Positions 51,422 through 63,605 of a stretch of DNA of 64,000 nt are shown here, in pieces. Source of the DNA: Sesamum alatum (Eukaryota > Streptophyta > Magnoliopsida > Lamiales > Pedaliaceae); assembly GCA_034509735.1 (NCBI GenBank), contig JACGWO010000010.1:620001-684000 (forward strand), written 5' to 3'. The notes under the pieces were generated by a model. The model saw nothing but the letters and a program-made list of their open reading frames with translations, had not been told where the DNA came from and ran no database searches. Numbering within the stretch: the stretch's first letter is position 1; each line of letters opens with the position of its first letter. Both the position numbers and the translations under genes were made by a program.

Positions 51422-51866
51422 TGATAAGGTCAATGTGCGTGATCTCGATCAATCACCCAGATGGAATGATCCTTGAGAAAAGAAAGCACGTCAGGCTAGT
51501 CGGGATGGTCCCTGGCGAAGACCCTCCGATACTCAAGTTAGCTTATGTCCGAGATGATAAAAGTGCGATATAGGTAAAGTAGCAGGTCGAATGTAAACAA
51601 TAAGTCTTACAGTAAATGCGGTGGGACAATGGTATTTATAGGGCCTAATGTATATACTTGCCTACGTGCAAGACTTAAGCTGTCACAAGACAAAGGGTTC
51701 GAATCTTGTGTCTCCCAGGGCGGGTCTCGATCCGAGTCGTTGGTCCGCGTCGAGTCGCGCTACCCGACCTGACAGTGTTATACGTGGATCCTGAGCTCCA
51801 AATGTGCTTTTGATCATTTTTCTGGGTTATTTATGTTTTTTCCATATGTGGGGTACACCCTTATCA
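51422..51866. mobile_element. Solo-LTR-like element with TGATAAGG/CCTTATCA ends
   Basis: 445 bp with perfect 8-bp inverted termini. Internal words (ctagtcgggatggtccctgg, gaccctccgatactcaag) resemble the solo LTR at 61054-61503. The flanking 5-mers differ (AACCC and GTATA), so a later change or recombination has removed the duplication. Confidence 0.6.
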
Positions 51867-52007
51867 GTATAAAAGAAGTAGTTATTTGAACATGAAAAGT
51901 AAAAAAAAACGAAATAAATAAATAAATTTTAAAAATAAAATAAAATTGACATATCAAAAATTAAAAGATACCAAAAAGGTGATCTCTTTTAATAATAAGA
52001 TATAGAT

Positions 52008-52285
52008 GTTTGACGACTAACTCTCGCAGACAGGCACATCTTTCATGGAGTTCAGAAAATATAACCATATGATCTGCGCCAAAATAGTCTTCATCCCATC
52101 GGGCTGATTATTCTGATTCATCTAATTCTGAAAGTCCGGCAATGTTGATAGCAAACCACATAAACACGACAAACCGAAACGTTGTTAATTTTCTGTTGAA
52201 AGTGCAACACTTCTTTCGGAAGATGTGATCAAGCAATTATAGACTTATTGGTCTCGCCAACAAGGTTGAAAGAATCAAATCCTCA
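52008..52285 (-). pseudogene. Clade 2 exon-3 relic K
   Basis: The minus strand covers almost all of exon 3, from the acceptor side (plus 'ggtctcgccaacaaggttg') to the C-terminus (plus 'tgtttgacgactaactctc'), with 'ataaccatatgatctgcgcc' at the ADHM codons. Several indels break the frame. No other exons are found nearby. Confidence 0.8.
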
Positions 52286-52309
52286 GTTCCCAAATTATAA
52301 AAAATTTAA

Positions 52310-52562
52310 TATTTAGTCGTGACTAATTGTTACTATTAAAAATAAATAGTAGTAGTAAATAGTTATTGATTATGGCAATTCAATATTTATTGCTCGTGAT
52401 TTTTGTGAGTGTGACTGAAACATTTGTCATGACTCTTAGCACATATTTTTGCCCATGATAGATTAGTGAAGTTTTTGCATCGATTGTATTATAATTAATA
52501 ATAGTCATTTACTACAACTTTGGCCATAGTCATTAATAAAATATAGGTATTAGTAAATTTTC
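52310..52562 (-). mobile_element. Degenerate CACTA-type relic
   Basis: On the minus strand it matches the body of the CACTA element at 41904-42221 (plus strand: 'ataatagtcatttactacaa', 'catagtcattaat', 'tgtcatgactcttagc'). Both termini are lost or altered. Confidence 0.55.
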
Positions 52563-53116
52563 TTGGCAAAATTACACTTTTAATCCTATAGAATAGGGGG
52601 TTCGATATTTTTAGTCCCCTCTTTTACGGAATTATCATAAACTTATCCAAATTAAAAAAAAAAAAATTGAACACATTTAGTCCCATGGTAACTTTACCGT
52701 AAAGAAACTAACAGCAAGTGCATGTATTGTGCGCGTGCCCATTAGTCAAAAGTAGCACTATATACCCATTAGTCAAAATTATGGAACTAAATGTGTCATG
52801 GTAGAATTGAAATCAACCTATTCAAGTGAACGAAGACTAGAAAGTCAATCGAGGTTTTCGCTATAGCAATTAATCACGGTGAAGATCTAGATACAACAAC
52901 TTGGATAGGTTCCCTTGACGTTGCGGAATTGGTCCACCGAAATTAGCACGAGGAAGATCAGAGATACCGTACTTTTAAGTATATGAACTAGGGAATGAGA
53001 GCATAGTCGAAGTCATTGTAACTAAGGTATAGATATCACAAGTGCTACAGTTTAAGAAATGAAGTGTTGATCTTACCTCTTAGACGACTATCAAAATATA
53101 ATCTTCCCATTAATGT
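52563..53116. other. MITE remnant and unassigned DNA
   Basis: 52565-52810 has 'ggcaaaattacacttttaat' and 'tttttagtcccctcttttac' modules as in the MITE at 55409-55699. 52830-53100 is more complex sequence without a usable frame, and I do not recognise it. Confidence 0.4.
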
Positions 53117-53394
53117 TTTAAAACTCGGACCTTTAATTGAACCGAAAAATTGATTGAATCAATGGTCCGTGGTCGAACCAGTTATATTATAATTATGTCA
53201 TAACAGAATTTAATATATAAAAATATATTAATATAACAAAAAAAAATACAAAAATATAAATAAAAAAATTAAGTTACTGTAAAAATTAAAAGTATCCCAA
53301 AATTTGATAGTAAAATCAGTATATTAAAATTTTAGGTTAAGAATAAAAATAGAAGAATTGTGTAAATAACAAAATGACCAATTATTTACCATTA

Positions 53395-54317
53395 GGGTTA
53401 ATACATTTTGCATCCTGAACTATGCATGTTGTCGCATTTCACCCTTAAAGTATGAAAGGTTACAAAAACACCCCTGATAAAATAATTTGGTGTTGATAGG
53501 ACAAAAAGCCCTTCTCACTTACCCCGATACTTTTCATTTTACTCCCTAAAGTATGTTTTATTAAAAAAATCTCTCCCCAAAACTAGTTTTAGTGATTTAA
53601 AATATTACTCAAACTTTATTTAAAACATAATATTTAAAATTTATAGCCTTTTACAAATTATGTAATACAAAAAATGTTTACAAGCTCAATATATGCAAAT
53701 ATGTTTACAGCGTAAATTATTTATGTTAAAAAATACATGTAAATATGTGTAAATACATCATGCATATAATTTTATAAAAAAATATGTTATATAACTTGAA
53801 ATATTTTATTCAATTATGTGTACGCATAATTAAAATATATCATATTATTACTCAAAAAATTATAGAATATGATCGATTAATTATGTTATAGATTTTGCAT
53901 ATTTTTTCCATGTATATATATTCGATGTAATATTTAAATCGTATTGATAATTTATTTTTTATTTTTTTTAAAGTTCAATATACATAGAAGCAAAAGCAAA
54001 AATTATGTAAATTTTTAAACAAATATGTAAAAAAAATATAAAGATTGTAAATTTGTAGAATTTATACAGATTCTATACTAATTATAAAAATCATGAATTG
54101 GGTAGTGTTTTGTTTTAAGTAATTTTTTTTATAATAATTTAAATTATATTATGGGAATGATTGTAATGGTGAGATATTTTAGGGGTGTTATAAATAATAA
54201 GGGCATTTTTGTCATAAAAAATTAATGACATCATGGGGGGCATTTTATTACATTTTACAATTTAAGGAGGTAAATCCACTTCATGCATAATTTAGGGGTA
54301 CAAAATGCATTTAACCC
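53395..54317. mobile_element. TIR element, 923 bp
   Basis: Ends GGGTTAATACATTTTGCATC and ...caaaatgcatttaaccc are inverted and extend inward ('gaactatgcatg' / 'catgcataattta'). The flanks TTACCATTA and TTACATTAT are near-repeats. There is no transposase frame. It appears to lie inside an older MITE whose ends have 'ggtccgtggtcgaacc' (53160) and 'gccggttcacttgattctg' (54607). Confidence 0.65.
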
Positions 54318-54659
54318 TTACATTATAATTAAATTATTACTAAATTTATGATATTTTTAAAATAATATATAAATCTTATTATATTAATTATGATTTAGTT
54401 AACAACATAGATAATTATAGGATAAAATTTAATTAGAGTATGGGCTTAACGAGTTTGTTCATTTATTAATATATAATTCAAATTATTATTATAATACGGG
54501 TGTTGGTTTGTCAACAATTTTTCTCAATTTTCATATGAAATGTTGTGGGTTCATTTTTATTTGTATATATCAGTTTTTGAAAATTTTGAAGAAGTTCATG
54601 AATATGCCGGTTCACTTGATTCTGAACCGGATCTAAGCTGGGTTTTGAAATATTGCTTC

Positions 54660-54925
54660 CCATTGATTATTACAAAGATCCAATCATGTGACATTAATTG
54701 GTTCGATTATGACAGTAGAAACCTCTCTGTTTGCAACAATCCCTTTCACCGTTGCTCCAAAAAGATGGTTGGCCATATACGTTGACAAACAAGTCTTTGA
54801 TCCTGAGAAGAGCTTATCTCCCCCTCTCTCTATTAGTAGTATTGATTCCGAAGAATGCACAAGGATAAGTTTCAAGATTACTACTAGTAACAGAATAACT
54901 CAGGAGGGAACAAGGTAAAAGCACT
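54660..54925. other. Unrecognised segment of coding-like complexity
   Basis: About 260 bp are less AT-rich than their surroundings, with open frames on both strands (plus 54688-54918, 76 codons; minus 54875-54684). I recognise no family. It could be a captured gene fragment or unique DNA. 54926-55408 is AT-rich with no gene seen. Confidence 0.3.
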
Positions 54926-55408
54926 TTATATCTACCTACAAAAAAAAAAAAAATTTTGATGCTAAAATCAGCGTCGAACTAATTAGTAAGTAAAATTTTT
55001 GTTGTTAGTCTACACTATTTAATATTTATTTTCAAAAATTTATTGCTAAATTCGTTAGCAAGTAAATTTTCGTTGCTAAATATATTAACAAGTAAATTTC
55101 TTTTATTAAATAAGATAAATTAGTAACAAAAGTTTTACTTGTTAATTAACTCAACACTAATTTTTTTGGTTGCTTTGTGTTTCTTGCACCAATTATATAA
55201 GCATTAGTGTCGTGTATAGACAGACACAATTTAAATAAGTTAGTCAAGAAGACTACAGACACACTTGACTTTGGCTTAATTTAAATAAACCTAACCCACA
55301 ATAGACAGAAGGAAACAAGAAAGAAAAAAGAAATGAAAGAGATTACATGAAGAAGCAACAAAGAAAAGAGAATAAAAGAAACCAAAAGAAAATTTCCAAC
55401 AAACTTTG

Positions 55409-55699
55409 TCAATAATATTACACTTTTAGTCTCATATATAAAATAGGATTGTCGATATTTATAGTCCCTTACTTTGCAAGATTACCAAAAACATCTTGAA
55501 AAAATCGAGCACATTTAGTCCCATAGATTTGACTAGAAGGCACGTGCACAGCATGTGCGCCTGTAGTTAATTAGTTAGTTAACATGGGACTAAATGTGAT
55601 CAATTTTCTCAATTTTGAGACGTTTTTGGTAATCGCGTAAAGTAAGAGGCTAAAAATATCGACCCAATATCGCATGTGACTAAAAGTGTAATTTTACAA
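55409..55699. mobile_element. MITE behind gene I
   Basis: The left arm 'attacacttttagtctcata' and 'gatatttatagtcccttac' recur inverted at the right end ('taaaaatatcgac', 'gactaaaagtgtaatttta'). About 75 bp pair on each side. The target duplication is unclear. Confidence 0.65.
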
Positions 55700-55890
55700 A
55701 ATTTTCTTCTAATAGTGCATGCAAAATTAAAAATACAATATAACAAGTTAGTAACTCTAAATTGACGAGACAACAATAAATTCTATATGGACATGGCAGC
55801 CTATTAGATTTCGAGGGTAGCATATAAATTCTATAAGATGGAAAAAAAAAATGTTTCGTGATTTTTTTTTTTATATTGTCACGACCAATA

Positions 55891-57816
55891 TCAACAATAT
55901 TGGACGGCTAAATCTTGCAAGCAGGCACATAATTCTTGAGCTTTAGAAAACATAACCATGTGATCTGCACTAGAAATCATCTTCACCACATCGATTGGAG
56001 TATTCTCAATCATCCACTCCTGGAAACCCTGCTTTAGTATATCATCTCTCCCACAGACCACATAGGCACGTCGAATCAAACCATAATTTTCTTTTGAGAG
56101 AACAACTTTATTCGACGAATATAATTCAACAAATAAACCTACTGGTCTCACCAACAAAGTTGCAAGAGTCAAATCCTGTTTCAGTTTTTACAGTTAGTAA
56201 TAGGAGAACAAGACAATCATGTTAAAATTGAAATGTCAATTCCTTGCCATTTCATTAATTAATTTTTAATTATTAAAAGTTGTACCTTAAGTGATTATTT
56301 TACTATGATAACTCGCAATGATTTAAACAATTAATTGAGTAAATGCTGACCTCTGGAGGAGAAAGTTGATACAAGTGGGAGGCCATGAAGTTGGGGCCGA
56401 AAAGAAAGGAGGTTGGAGGTTTGTCGTCTCCGTTGCCAAATGAGTATTGGGAATCCATGTAAGAATCGACTTGACTCTCGTACTGTGTTTTTCCCAAATT
56501 TAATAATAATAATTCAAATATATGCAGGGCTTAATATTAATTTAATTCTTCAACAACTTTAAACACATACATATTGATCACTATCTACCTAATTTGATAT
56601 ATATGCATATATGTTTGTGTGTGTGCAGCTTATGTTTAAAAAATATAATAATAGCATATACATTTTCTGTCCAAAATCTAATGAAGAGTACAATTATAAA
56701 CAAAAAGTTCTCATACGAAGTGCAAACGTTATTTTAAAAATTCTTTGTAAAAAGATATAATTCTGCCCATTCAAGGGGTCAAAGTATAATTAGTCCTAAA
56801 ATTTATGCCAATAGTACAACCAGATATCATAACAATAGCACAAACAAATGACATATCATAGTTAAATGACACTAAGACCCAGAACAAAGACAATGGCATA
56901 AAAAAAGAGCTTAAACGTATTTTTCATCATATATCATTTGTATTTTGATATTTTAGTTTTTTATTTTTCTAAGATAACAAATAAATCTTGTAATTTTTAA
57001 AAGTTTTGCGATTTGATCTTTCAGTTACCAAAATTTGCAAATGTGCAAAAACAAGCATGTGACCCATACGTGCTTTCTAAAATCTGGAAATTTTTGTTCG
57101 CATTGGCCAATTTTATCAGTATAGAAGCAAATTTCGTTTTACATCTCTTGTATTACGACGTTTTAGTCATTTATCTTTTTTGGTAACAAATAAGTCCTAT
57201 ATTTTTTTATCTTTCTACTATTTTAGCCCATTAAATTAATTAATAAGAACAAAGCCCCAAATTAAAAAAGTACGTGCAAAGCATATACTTATTTCCGATA
57301 ATATTTGCAATTTTTACCAACTAAAGGATCAAAATCGTAAAAAATTAAAAAGTTATCAAACTTATCTGCTACCTAAAAGATAATCGACTAAATATGACTA
57401 ACTTAAGGGACAAAAATGAATTTAAGCCTAAAAATTTTTACCTCCTGGACGACAGCCGAGACAGGGAAGTCCGGACCGGGCATGCAAGCCGTGACGAAAA
57501 CAGCAAGAGCAATTTTCTCCGGGAACTTCTCCATGGCAAGAGATATGCAAATTCCGCCCATGCTGTGGCCTACAAGAACCGCCTTCTCATCCGTCGGCAG
57601 ACCCCTCATGAACTCCATCAACGGCTGGCAGTAGTCGGAGATGGACCTCAGCTCTTCCACACGCTTAGGATTAGCTCCAGCAGCCGCCAGGTCGAGGGCA
57701 GTCACACGGTGGCCGTCCGATCTCAGCTTCGTCACGACTCTGTACCAGCACCATGCGCCATGGCATGCACCATGAACCAGCACAAAGTGCTGTTGCTTCT
57801 TACCTTCTTCATCCAT
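55891..57816 (-). CDS. Clade 2 methylesterase-family hydrolase, gene I (divergent)
   Basis: Exons in transcript order are 57816-57442, 56482-56351 and 56175-55891, giving 263 residues. Ser85 (GHSMGG), Asp213 (CGRDD) and His241 (ADHM) are kept. It is the most divergent intact member: the start is MDEEGKKQQH, exon 2 is YESQVDSYMDSQYSFGNGDD..., and exon 3 has unusual stretches (RPVGLFVELYSSNK, CGRDDILKQG, MISS before ADHM) where the others have FTGFDLSK or FVGSDLSK and EQDK/DQDK. The acidic residue after the catalytic Asp (RDD in place of QDK) is odd and might change activity. Its promoter lacks the TATTTAATA box of G, H and J. Introns are 959 and 175 nt. The frame is intact, so it may be functional; substrate unknown. 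Confidence 0.88.
56908..57428. mobile_element. MITE-like element in intron 1 of I
   Basis: Ends AGCTTAAACGTATTTTTCATC and (complement) GGCTTAAATTCATTTTTGTCC are inverted. The right end stops 13 bp before the exon 1 donor. It is related to 36603-37119. Target duplication is weak. Confidence 0.5.
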
Positions 57817-57859
57817 TTTAATTTGCTTGTCTCACAGATCGAATAGAGATAAATGTTGA

Positions 57860-58288
57860 GACCTAACTCAGACAAGGGTGCTAATTACAAGACTAGGCCG
57901 TTTGTTGTCTTAATTTTATATTTATTTTCTATTTACATATTTGCTGCAAAAGTTCCAACTGATTGGGACATTTTTTTTGTTTGTTTGGTTTGATAGTGAC
58001 ATTCACCGATTCTCTTATATAATTGTGCACTAATTGATAAATATTGAATAAAATAAAATTATTAATAATTAAATTATGAATTAAAAATTAAATGTATAAA
58101 TAGAAAATAAAGATTAGATTACAGCTTTATAAATTATTTAAGAACAAATTATATAATTAAAAAAATTAGGAATATAATTTTTAAAAAAATTGAAAAAATA
58201 ATAAAATAACATAAAGACAAAATGAGGATAAGCTTAGTGGGTGCACGTGTACACTCCTCCATTTCCAAGGTAAAAAATTATTCCACCG
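57860..58288. other. Upstream region of I, no further gene
   Basis: 57890-57990 repeats the segment near 30270-30380 and 38640-38780 ('cttaattttatatttattt', 'ctatttacatatttgctgc'), a shared upstream flank of clade 2 genes or relics. The rest is AT-rich. Confidence 0.5.
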
Positions 58289-58297
58289 CCTTTTTAG

Positions 58298-59565
58298 GAA
58301 CTTATTTATATTTTTTATTATAAAAATAAATAAAAATTACATGTGTGCCGTGAAATGGGTACACATTGTAAAAATATAGTGGGTTGCCAGTCCAGCTGGC
58401 GACCCACAAAAAAAAATAAAAAATTGTTGGGTCGCCGACTAGGCTGGCGACCGTGGGTGGGTCGCCAGCCCAGCTAGCAACCCTTTTTTTTGAAAAAAAA
58501 ATCATTTTTTATTATATTTAATATATAATTATAATAAGTGTTAATATATTTAATAAGATTTACTAATTAAATCTTATTTTATTATTAAAGTTAATTATGA
58601 TTAATTTATTCCAATAAGATAATGCTATTACAATTTTAAAATTCTTTATAATAACTAATAAACTTAAAATTTTACAAAATAATGTACCAAATACTTGAAT
58701 ACACATTTTTATGTAATTTTTTAGTGTATTAGTTTTGGTTTTAAATTTTTATAATCATGGGTGACCCCTTTTTTTTTAGTGTATTATTTTTAGTGTATTA
58801 TTTTTAATTTTTTTAGTGTATTATTTTTAGTTTTAAATTTTTATAATCATGGGTGACCCCTTTTTTTTTTAATTCGTGCGTGACCCCTTTTTTTTATAAT
58901 CATGTGTCGGCGACAGTGGGTGACCCCTTTTTTATTTTTTAATTTATTTTTTATTATATTTAATTGTTAATATATTTAATAAGATTTGCTAATTAAATCT
59001 TATTTTATTATTTCAAGCTAATTATGATTATTTATTAAAAAAAATTAATTGACTTTATGATAATTTAAAGAATTGTGATTATAAAAATTTAAAACTAAAA
59101 ATAATATACTAAAAAATTACATAAAAATGTGTATTCAAGTATTTGGTACGTTATTTTATAAAATTTTAAGTTTATTAGTTATTATAAAGAATTTTAAAAT
59201 TATAATAGCATTATCTTATTGGAATAAATTAATCATAATTAGATTTAATAATAAAATAAGATTTAATTACTAAATCTTATTAAATATATTAACACTTATT
59301 ATAATTATATATTAAATATAATAAAAGCCGATTTTAAAAAAACAGTGCCAGCTGGGCCGGCGACCCACGGTCATCGACTGGGTTGCTGGCCCAGCCGGCG
59401 ACCATAGGTCGCCGCTGGGGCTGGCGACCAAAAAAAAAATTAACTTTTTCAGTTGGGCTGGCGACCCAACTAAAAAAAATTAATTTTTAATTTTTACAAT
59501 ATGTACCGATTTCACGGTATACGTGTAATTTTTATTTTTTTTTATAATAAAAATATAAATAAGCC
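58298..59565. mobile_element. Giant foldback element, 1268 bp, nearly all hairpin
   Basis: Perfect 9-bp duplications CCTTTTTAG (58289-58297 and 59566-59574) mark a MULE-type insertion. The two arms of about 550 bp each are inverted copies: 'cttatttatattttttatta', 'gccgtgaaatgggtacac', 'gtcgccagcccagct', 'taagatttactaattaaatc', 'ccaaatacttgaatacac' all recur in reverse order on the right. Both arms carry clusters of GGGTCGCC/GGCGACCC and CCAGCTGG. The centre (58860-59040) has a third partial copy of one arm module. There is no transposase; the minus-strand ORF at 58302-58505 is not a gene. Confidence 0.9.
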
Positions 59566-59863
59566 CCTTTTTAGGTACACAATATGAAGTTGGAAGCCGA
59601 CCTCACTCCGGCCAAAAGTCGGTATGTGTTTTTCTTCTTTCAAAGGCTGCAAATTGGTATGAATTTAATGTGAAATTGTTGAATAATTAATATTATTTAA
59701 TTAATAAATTTATTAAATATAATTTTTATTATTTGATTTTAATCGAAATATTATATAAGTTTGATTATTTATAAGTTATTGATTGGTTAAATATTTATTT
59801 TGAATTGGTGAAAGTCAATTAATTAAATATTTTAATTTGTTAGATTTGATTAATTATTATTAT

Positions 59864-60583
59864 TGATGAGGATAAATTGGATGGGCTGGTCTAAGCCCAA
59901 CAAGCGGAATGCAAGAACAACAAAGGCCTCGTTTAGGCCAAGGACCCAAGCAACCCACCTTACAAAGCCCAAGGAGGAAGAAGGGTTAGTGTGTCCACCT
60001 AATCCAATGGAGGAACGCGGCTTAGATATGGAGGTTGGGCCAACCTATAGCCTAATGGCCCAGAACAGTGTACACAAAGATTGCCATTGTGGTAGTAGAG
60101 TGTTCATGTCACCTGCCAGCGAGGTAGAGTAATCGAATCCCCAGAAGGATGCTAGATAGGAACAGAGTTCTTTATCCGTCAGTCTAATCCGAAGTTCGGG
60201 GGGAGTTATCCACTACCCCCCAAAGATCAAGAAGCCCCCTCTCTCAAGCACCTTCTAAAGAGTCTTAATCCTACTAAACTTCTTAAATCAAGAACACTCT
60301 TTCTCTTATAAATATCAAATCTTCACCCTTAGTGAAGGACGGATTCTTAATCATTGCACACTATACAATCGTTTCATGTTATATCTATAACGATTCTACT
60401 ATTCATGCATATTCTGTTTTCAATCTATCTTTTTTTCTAACAAATTACTTACCTGAGCGTCGGAGCGGTAACTTTTTTTTTTTTTTTTTTGCAGGCCCCC
60501 TTTTCTTGCATCAATCTAGTGTTCGGCTTCGGATCTCCAGCCCAGGTTTTGTTCTTTTGATTGAGCATATTTTTCTCACATCA
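59864..60583 (+). mobile_element. Solo LTR, 720 bp, perfect ATTAT target duplication
   Basis: It begins TGATGAGGATAAATTGG and ends TTTTTCTCACATCA, flanked by ATTAT at 59859-59863 and 60584-60588. It contains a TATA box (cttataaatatc, near 60305) and the LTR word 'acctgagcgtcggagcgg' (60451-60468) before a T-run and gcaggcccc. Two ORFs (59863-60132 and 60332-60694) lie in or across it and are not genes. Confidence 0.88.
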
Positions 60584-61053
60584 ATTATAATTGATTTATT
60601 CAACTTAACCGCAATTATTAATCAAATATTTAATTATATAGGTATGTTTCTATTTAATTGCTATAGTAATAGGGAACTGATAGCAAATTACTAGAAACAT
60701 AAACGATTATATTTGAAAATATTATGCTAAATGCGTTGAGTTCTCAATTTTAAGATTATTTTAAAATTTTAATAATACATATGACTAAATGTATCGAATT
60801 TTTCTAACTTTGATATCATTTTTAAAAATCTCGCAAAAGAGAAGTTCAAAAATGTTGAAATTCCATCCTATTAGATAAAAAGGGTAATTTCGCCACCAAT
60901 TGGGCTTACACAAATATATTTAAACTCCCGACCTTCCTATAAAATACCAATTGCTAATGTTGTCTTTGCGGACTTGTCTCATTTGCGACAATTTTCCGCA
61001 ACTAAGTTAGGATTGAGTAAAGAACGGAATCCACCCATATCCATCTTCAAGCC

Positions 61054-61503
61054 TGATCCGAAGTCGCCCAACTTCAGGTCGCAGATTGTCTATGATCTCC
61101 TTAGATAGCTGCTTGGGACCGGAGAAAAGAAGGTCGTTAAGCTAGCTAGAGGCTTTCCAGTGAAGGCCCTCCGATGCCTAAGATAATAGTTCGAGATAAA
61201 AGGGTGTGATCTAATGGTCTGAATTGGGTACAATAAATTCGTTACCTTAAATGTGTCAGATGGGGGTATTTATTAGGCTTGAAAAGCCCACTTGCTCTGA
61301 GCCAGCTGTCATCATTTTGACACCTTTTTCAGGTAATCATTGCCTTTTCTGACTGATGGCAGGTTGGATCAATCTAGGTCGGGTCGACCTAGGCTGGGCC
61401 GACCTAGGCCTCTAGACAGTTCCAGTCCGCAAACGCCTTGGGCCTATTTTAATTCTTTAGGCCATTAGGGCTCATTAATACTTTTGGGCCAATACCCACA
61501 TCA
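61054..61503 (+). mobile_element. Solo LTR, 450 bp, perfect AAGCC target duplication
   Basis: It begins TGATCCGAAGTCGCCC and ends ATACCCACATCA, flanked by AAGCC (61049-61053 and 61504-61508). The homologous flank of G (about 39025-39040, 'ttcaagccctagctag') is the empty site. It is related to the element at 51422-51866. Confidence 0.88.
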
Positions 61504-62010
61504 AAGCCCTAGCTAGCAGGTTCTGTTCTACAAGTTTCTAGGTTTGAGTTGATTTTCCATTTGTAATTAGTGGTGGATATAAATTCCACCTTGATGTACT
61601 TTTCTTTTCTTAATTAATTGAGTTGACTTTAACCCCTCCCAAGAGAAAATAATATAAAATAAACTATATAATAAAACACAACATGATATAATCATAAATT
61701 TTCTTAAATTTCGTTTGAATGGACGTATTTATATCTGAATAAGGAATTTTGAAAAATGAGTTCAAATAGAATACATCACAATGTTATTAAAAACAGAATA
61801 ATGAATATTGAAAATTTTCAAATCATTTAAAACACAGAATTATCCAAATAAGAGTAGTGGATTTATTATTATAAATTTAAAATTCTTAACTCTAAATACA
61901 TCAATTCAAATATAACATTATTTTTTAAATATTATATTGCCAATCAATGAAGTACAAACAATCATGTAATCATAAGGGGTCGATGGACCATTCCAACCAT
62001 AGTACTTTTA

Positions 62011-63544
62011 TCAACAATACTTGAGGGCTATCTCCTGCAGAAAGGCAGATAAGTCGTCGACTTTAGAAAACATAACCATGTGATCTGCGCCAGCAATCGT
62101 ATTCACCTCATCTGGCGGATTATTCTCAATCATCCACTTCTGAATCTCCGGCTTTACTGCTTTATCTTGTTCGATGTGCACAAAAACACGACGAATCGAA
62201 CCGTAGTTTTCTTTTGACAGAGCAACTTCTTTCGACAGATCTGATCCAACAAATTCACTTGTCGGTCTCACCGCGAAGGTCGCAAGAGTCCAATACTGTT
62301 TTAGTTTTTGTGCATGTACATGACAAGTTAGTGACCGAACGCTTATAAATTTTACGGACACGGAGGGCTGCTAGAATGTGTGTCATCTCACTAATTTGAA
62401 GATAATTAAAATTATATATAGCATATGTTATATTAAGTTTCAATGATAAAATTGCAAGGGATTAAATAATTAATGGAGTAAATTATAAATAATGGTTCAC
62501 CTTTGTAGGAGAAAGTTGATATAAGTTGGTAGCCAGAAACTTGGGGCCTAAAACATACGAGGTCGGAGGGTTGTCGGATCCATTGCCATAAAAATATTGG
62601 GTATCCCCGAAAGAACCAACTGCCTTATTTGCCTGTATATTTGCCAAATGAATAAATAACTCAAGATATATATATGAAGGGCTTCAATCTTCATAGTAAT
62701 TTGCTCAACAACTAATTCAAACAAACATGTGCTCAGAAATTTTTTATTTAAATCAGATCTGATTGAATCAAATTAATTATAGAACAAATGTGATACACTT
62801 GTCATATGATTGATCACTTTCACTGAACTGTACACGGTAATTGGTTCAGATCCAACCAAATTCGATCTAAATTATGATTCTACGTGCAGTGACTACCAAA
62901 GAACTATAACAAATGCCAACGTAGAAGAAAGAAAGAGAAGACAGAAATTTATTTCTTGAAATTAATTTTTGAAAAAATTCAAAAACTGAAAATAAAATAA
63001 TATGATATATGTACTTGCATATATATGGGTTGTATTTCAAAAAAAAAAAAATTAGGGTAGACGAGACGAATTTTGGCGAAATTCTTACAGACAGACATAC
63101 GCTTAAAAGTATGTGAGAGTTCTGGAACAAGATAAGAATTCAATGGCAACCATGATTTCCTGTTGTTACCTCCTCCATAACAGTTGCGAGAGGTAAGTTA
63201 GGGCCGGGCATGAGGGCTGTGAGGAAAACAGCAACAGCAATTTTGTGTGGGAACTTCTCCATGGCCAGAGATATGCAAGCTCCGCCCATGCTGTGGCCTA
63301 CGAGAACCACCTTCTCACCCTGCGGCAAATCCGTCATGAACTCCAATAGCGGCTGGCAATAGTCGGAGAAGGACCTCAGCTCTTCCACACGTTTGGGATT
63401 AGCTCCGGCAGCCGCCATGTCCAGGGCAGTTACGCGGTAGCCGTCATCTCTCAGCTTCGTCACGAGTTCATACCAGCACCATGCGCCATGGCATATACCA
63501 TGGACCAGCAAAAAGTGCTGCTGCTTCTTGCTCTCTACATCCAT
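62011..63544 (-). CDS. Clade 2 methylesterase-family hydrolase, gene J
   Basis: Exons in transcript order are 63544-63170, 62632-62501 and 62295-62011, giving 125 + 44 + 94 = 263 residues. Ser85 (GHSMGG), Asp213 (IEQDK) and His241 (ADHM) are in place. Exon 2 (ANKAVGSFGDTQYFYGNGSD...) is the same as in G. J is the compact twin of G: it lacks G's MITE, CACTA and Tourist insertions, and about 440 bp of intron 2 are deleted, so introns are only 537 and 205 nt. Exon 1 differs from G at about a dozen residues, mostly near the N-terminus. Expected role as for G, a soluble esterase of a small methyl ester, with substrate unknown. Confidence 0.93.
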
Positions 63545-63595
63545 TTTCCTTGGTTTTTCTCACCTTCCTTGTGAAATGGCTCTCACTAATCAACG

Positions 63596-63605
63596 TATTA
63601 AATAG
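63596..63605 (-). promoter_or_regulatory. TATA-like box of J
   Basis: Minus-strand CTATTTAATA lies about 54 nt before the ATG. From here to 63770 the sequence matches the upstream region of G up to 'ccttgttagactagacaggc', where the two diverge. No gene is seen from 63606 to 64000. Confidence 0.55.

Noticed and set aside
59863..60694. Two ORFs of 89 and 120 codons
   Set aside because: The first is inside the solo LTR 59864-60583; the second crosses its right border.
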